NCBI GenBank assembly: GCA_016783345.1
Contig: JADHWT010000023.1
Location: forward strand, 1-14,550
Length of the DNA: 14,550 bases
Origin: Candidatus Omnitrophota bacterium
GTDB lineage: Bacteria; NPL-UPA2; BS750m-G34
Direction: 5' to 3'
Part shown: positions 13,275-14,550 of the stretch, one piece after another
How the letters are laid out: each line of letters opens with the position of its first letter
How positions within the stretch are numbered: the stretch's first letter is position 1
Notes under the pieces: generated by a model
Databases searched by the model: none
Told to the model about the DNA's origin: nothing
Seen by the model: only the letters and a program-made list of their open reading frames with translations
Translations under genes and position numbers: made by a program

Positions 13275-14207
13275 ATGAGATTATATTTAATTCTACTAAT
13301 TATATTTTTCTTTTGTTCCTGCGCTAAAAAGGAAGATGCCTCTATGTCTACATTAAAAGAAGATGAGGAAGGGCTTATGCAGGCTATGGAAGAGGTCTAT
13401 TTTCAGGAGACAGAGGAAGGAAAGAAGAGGTATGAAGTGTGGGCCAATTCCCTGGACATTTTTCCGGGGAAGAAACTTCTTAAGAAGGTGCGTTTTAAAT
13501 TTTACCGGGAAAGTGATATCCTCTATCTTAAAGGTGATGAGGCTGAGATAGCAGATGATGGAGATATAGACCTGAACGGTAATGTATCCGGTAAGAGTGA
13601 TCAGGGAATAGAGTTTACTACTGACCATCTTTTCTGGGAGGACGGAGAGGAGATGCTCTCTACGGAAAGTCCGGTAAAACTTATGAGTGAGAGTATATAT
13701 GTAACCGGTGTGGGACTTGAGACGACTCCAAAATTGGAAGAAGCCAGGATTAAAAGTAATGTGTATGTTACATTTTTTCAAAATATTACCGATGATGTCC
13801 CGATGGTCATCACTGCCGAAACCCTTAATGTCCGGTTTGGTGATAACCCTAAAGCCACTTTTGAGGGAGATGTAGTGGTTAAGGACAGCCAGGTTGAAAT
13901 CCATTCTAAGCGGCTTATTATAAAATTTAGTCCTGATGGCCGGAGGGTAGAAGAGAGTATGGCCCAGGGTGAGGTAGTGATTGTTACCGATGAGCTGGAA
14001 GCTGAATGCGGAGAGGCAACGCTTTTAAATAAGGAAAAGAAGATTATACTGGAGGCCGATCCTATCGTCTGGCACAAAAAGGTCAAATGCCGCGGAGAGC
14101 GAATTACATATTTACAGGAAGAAAAAAGGGTAGTGGTCGAAAAAAATATTAAAGGTATATTTTTACCGAAATCAATTGACAACATATCTAACGATAGTAT
14201 AAAATAG
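13275..14207 (+). CDS. LptC-LptA (OstA) fusion, membrane-anchored LPS transport protein
   Basis: A 310-residue exported protein joining two LPS-transport domains. An N-terminal signal or anchor (MRLYLILLIIFFFCSC) has cysteines at 14 and 16 that could serve as a lipobox-type site. Residues about 40-165 follow the LptC pattern: YEVWANSLDIFPGKKLLKKV, then ILYLKGDEAEI, IDLNGNVSGKS, LSTESPVKLM and IYVTGVGLE. Residues about 175-300 follow the LptA/OstA pattern: VITAETLNVRFGD, ATFEGDVVVKDSQVEIHSKRLIIKF, AQGEVVIV, ATLLNKEKKIILEADP and VKCRGERITYL. Normally LptC (about 190 residues) and LptA (about 170-185) are separate. Here one chain would both dock on the LptB2FG complex and start the periplasmic bridge. 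The ATG at 13275 is chosen because GGTGAG lies just upstream; a GTG at 13266 is the alternative. No separate lptA follows. Confidence 0.82.
   Translation: MRLYLILLIIFFFCSCAKKEDASMSTLKEDEEGLMQAMEEVYFQETEEGKKRYEVWANSLDIFPGKKLLKKVRFKFYRESDILYLKGDEAEIADDGDIDLNGNVSGKSDQGIEFTTDHLFWEDGEEMLSTESPVKLMSESIYVTGVGLETTPKLEEARIKSNVYVTFFQNITDDVPMVITAETLNVRFGDNPKATFEGDVVVKDSQVEIHSKRLIIKFSPDGRRVEESMAQGEVVIVTDELEAECGEATLLNKEKKIILEADPIVWHKKVKCRGERITYLQEEKRVVVEKNIKGIFLPKSIDNISNDSIK
14176..14203 (+). promoter_or_regulatory. Promoter of the bifunctional-nuclease gene inside the end of lptC/A
   Basis: Perfect -35 TTGACA (14176-14181), 16-bp spacer, TATAAA (14198-14203); TAAAAT at 18-bp spacing is an alternative -10. 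It lies in the last codons of lptC/A, only 12 nt before the next ATG, giving a leader of about 5 nt. This lets the last gene be expressed apart from the operon. Confidence 0.6.
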
Positions 14208-14215
14208 CTAAGATT

Positions 14216-14550
14216 ATGATTGAGGTGGAATTAAGTAAGATAAGGATTGATGAGCGGCGTGAGGAGCAGGTCATAGTTCTCAGAGAACGAAATGGCGAGA
14301 GATCCCTCCCCATCATAATCAGTATATTCGAGGCCAGCGCTATAAAATTAGAGATAAGCGGTATGAAGCCGCCCAGGCCTCTTACCCATGATCTTTTATA
14401 CCGGACCATTAAAGCCATGGGCGGTAATATAGAACGGGTGGTCGTGACCGAACTGAAGGAGAATACATTTTACGCCAGGCTTCTTATTAAAAAAAATGAC
14501 GGCAAGGGAATCGAGATAGATGCAAGACCCAGTGATTCTATTGCCTTAGC
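14216..14550 (+). CDS. Bifunctional nuclease domain (DUF151) protein, partial
   Basis: The first 111 codons of a gene cut by the window's right edge. The translation begins MIEVELSKIRIDERREEQVIVLRE, followed by LPIIISIFEASAIKLEISG, RPLTHDLLYRTIKAMGGNIERVVVTEL, NTFYARLLIK and IDARPSDSIALA. These are the hallmark blocks of the DUF151/bifunctional nuclease family: the 'PIWIG..EA..I' strand-helix, the 'RP.THDL' motif and the 'DARPSDAIALA' motif. Family members are described as having DNase and RNase activity, but their role in bacteria is not settled. Compared with the common LPIWIG, this copy reads LPIIIS. The start at 14216 lies 8 nt after lptC/A, without a Shine-Dalgarno. Length and C-terminal region are unknown. 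Confidence 0.85.
   Translation, partial: MIEVELSKIRIDERREEQVIVLRERNGERSLPIIISIFEASAIKLEISGMKPPRPLTHDLLYRTIKAMGGNIERVVVTELKENTFYARLLIKKNDGKGIEIDARPSDSIAL

Noticed and set aside
13353..13904. 183-codon minus-strand open frame inside lptC/A
   Set aside because: It is antisense to a gene with clear LptC/LptA patterns and has no recognisable motif; a shadow frame.

Overview
The window looks like a chromosomal stretch of an uncultured Gram-negative bacterium. Three things show an LPS-type outer membrane: Kdo synthesis genes (kdsD, kdsC), LPS-transport genes (lptB, an lptC-lptA fusion, an lptF/G-type permease) and lipid-anchor signals. An archaeal-type phosphoglycerate mutase, a bacterial deoxyhypusine-synthase-like protein, and the cluster tmk / holB / ricT / pfkB / metG / kdsD are reminiscent of candidate phyla such as Omnitrophota. 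That placement is a low-confidence inference. No rRNA, tRNA, CRISPR array or complete insertion sequence was seen.

Layout. 1-483: AT-rich non-coding DNA with a terminator-like hairpin at the left edge, a short REP-like palindrome and two smaller palindromes. 484-1668 (+): ApgM-type phosphoglycerate mutase (or the related proposed homoserine kinase), ending in a bidirectional terminator shared with the convergent LptF/G-family permease (1691-2779, -). 2790-2865: divergent promoters. 2880-4617 (+): deoxyhypusine-synthase-like gene overlapping tmk. 4556-6542 (-): an AT-rich two-gene AbiE-like (type IV) toxin-antitoxin module on the opposite strand. It sits exactly where holB would normally follow tmk, and has its own promoter buried in overlapping inverted repeats. 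6888-14550 (+): a tightly packed operon holB-ricT-pfkB-metG-kdsD-lptB-kdsC-lptC/A, followed by a DUF151 bifunctional-nuclease gene that runs off the window and has its own promoter.

How it fits together. The rightward genes mix replication (tmk, clamp-loader delta'), RNA-level regulation (RicT), sugar phosphate metabolism, translation (metG) and envelope assembly. KdsD makes arabinose 5-phosphate and KdsC dephosphorylates Kdo 8-phosphate. LptB powers LPS extraction, with the LptF/G permease as membrane partner, and the LptC-LptA fusion would form the periplasmic bridge.

Most unusual points: (i) the AbiE-like module wedged into the tmk-holB cluster, with toxin C-terminal residues read from the antisense of tmk; (ii) a three-arm pair of mutually exclusive inverted repeats over its promoter; (iii) LptC and LptA domains in one polypeptide; (iv) an in-frame palindromic insertion inside pfkB; (v) two promoters in front of unrelated operons that match at 24 of 29 positions; (vi) several promoters placed so close to start codons that transcripts should be leaderless or nearly so.
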